A stretch of DNA of 5,560 nucleotides from Pseudomonadota bacterium (lineage in GTDB: Bacteria; Pseudomonadota; Gammaproteobacteria; Steroidobacterales; Steroidobacteraceae): positions 1 to 5,560 of the forward strand of contig JAKAFQ010000308.1 in the NCBI GenBank assembly GCA_021817875.1, written 5' to 3'. The notes beneath the pieces are model-generated. The model worked only from the letters and a program-made list of their open reading frames with translations. It was not told the origin of the DNA and did not search any database. Positions within the stretch are counted from its first letter, which is position 1; each line of letters opens with the position of its first letter. Shown here in pieces: positions 5,434-5,560 of the stretch. The position numbers and the translations under genes were made by a program.

Positions 5434-5560
5434 TGAAGTGGTCCCTACGCAGCGGACCTCATAGACGGGAGCTGATCGACGTGTTGCATTCTGCGCGCAT
5501 AATCGTTGGGCGACAAGTATCCGAGTGATGAGTGCAGGCGAACCGGGTTGTAAAATCCGT
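5434..5560 (-). mobile_element. IS3-family insertion sequence, one end only
   Basis: The right edge holds the C-terminus of an IS3-type transposase reading leftward, followed by TGAAGTGGTCCC (plus strand, 5434..5445), which has the TGA-start form common to IS3-family terminal repeats. The exact border and any 3-4-bp target duplication cannot be confirmed, because the other end is outside the window. It appears to have inserted in the IS66 tnpA gene. Confidence 0.65.
5445..5560 (-). CDS. IS3-family transposase OrfB, C-terminal end (partial)
   Basis: The last 37 codons are visible on the minus strand, from 5558 to a TAG at 5447..5445. They read GFYNPVRLHSSLGYLSPNDY followed by 17 further residues. 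The FYN-x-x-R-x-H-S-x-LGY-x-SP motif is the standard C-terminal signature of IS3-family OrfB (rve integrase core) transposases, just after the catalytic Glu, which lies beyond the window edge. The stop lies within about 12 bases of the proposed element end, as is usual in this family. Confidence 0.9.
   Translation of the reverse strand, partial: GFYNPVRLHSSLGYLSPNDYARRMQHVDQLPSMRSAA

Noticed and set aside
5497..5502. GCATAA in the IS3 transposase fragment as another recombinase arm
   Set aside because: Only the six-base core matches, it lies in coding sequence of another element, and it has no partner at the 17-bp spacing.

Overview
The window is a nest of three mobile elements and contains no ordinary chromosomal gene. 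The high-GC codon usage and the element families (IS66, IS3 and a three-integrase element) fit a GC-rich Gram-negative bacterium, most likely a proteobacterium. Nothing visible fixes the genus.

The outer layer is an IS66-family insertion sequence read on the minus strand. Its DDE transposase gene tnpC runs leftward from about 1507 and leaves the window at base 1. The accessory gene tnpB lies just upstream of it but is split: its last 98 codons are at 1553..1853 and its first 22 are 3.4 kb away at 5274..5338. A 32-codon tail that looks like tnpA follows at 5335..5433 and ends abruptly where an IS3-family element begins (about 5434). That element's transposase C-terminus fills the right edge of the window.

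The middle layer (1854..5279, 3426 bp, plus strand) interrupts tnpB. It carries three consecutive tyrosine recombinase genes with overlapping stops and starts. This is the layout of a RIT (recombinase-in-trio) element, which resembles the integrase pair of Tn554. Near-perfect 33-bp inverted repeats (31/33) bound it, and the hexamer TTGCGC sits at both host junctions. Removing 1854..5279 rejoins tnpB in frame as a 120-residue protein with the expected motif (EPVDMR-KGRNGLAAL), so the boundaries and the pre-insertion site can be read to the base.

The three integrases presumably act together at the ends. Each inverted repeat holds two direct copies of a TTATGC-type arm 17 bp apart. The left end is not the mirror of the right: it carries an extra 26 bp forming a 32-bp palindrome, TTGCGC-arm-arm-GCGCAA, so the left boundary contains two overlapping arm-hexamer-arm core sites. 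Further arm-like copies lie in the ritA leader and over the last codons of ritC. RitA has Thr where the first box II His is usual. The element type is known; the asymmetric left end and the arm arrangement are the parts most worth checking.
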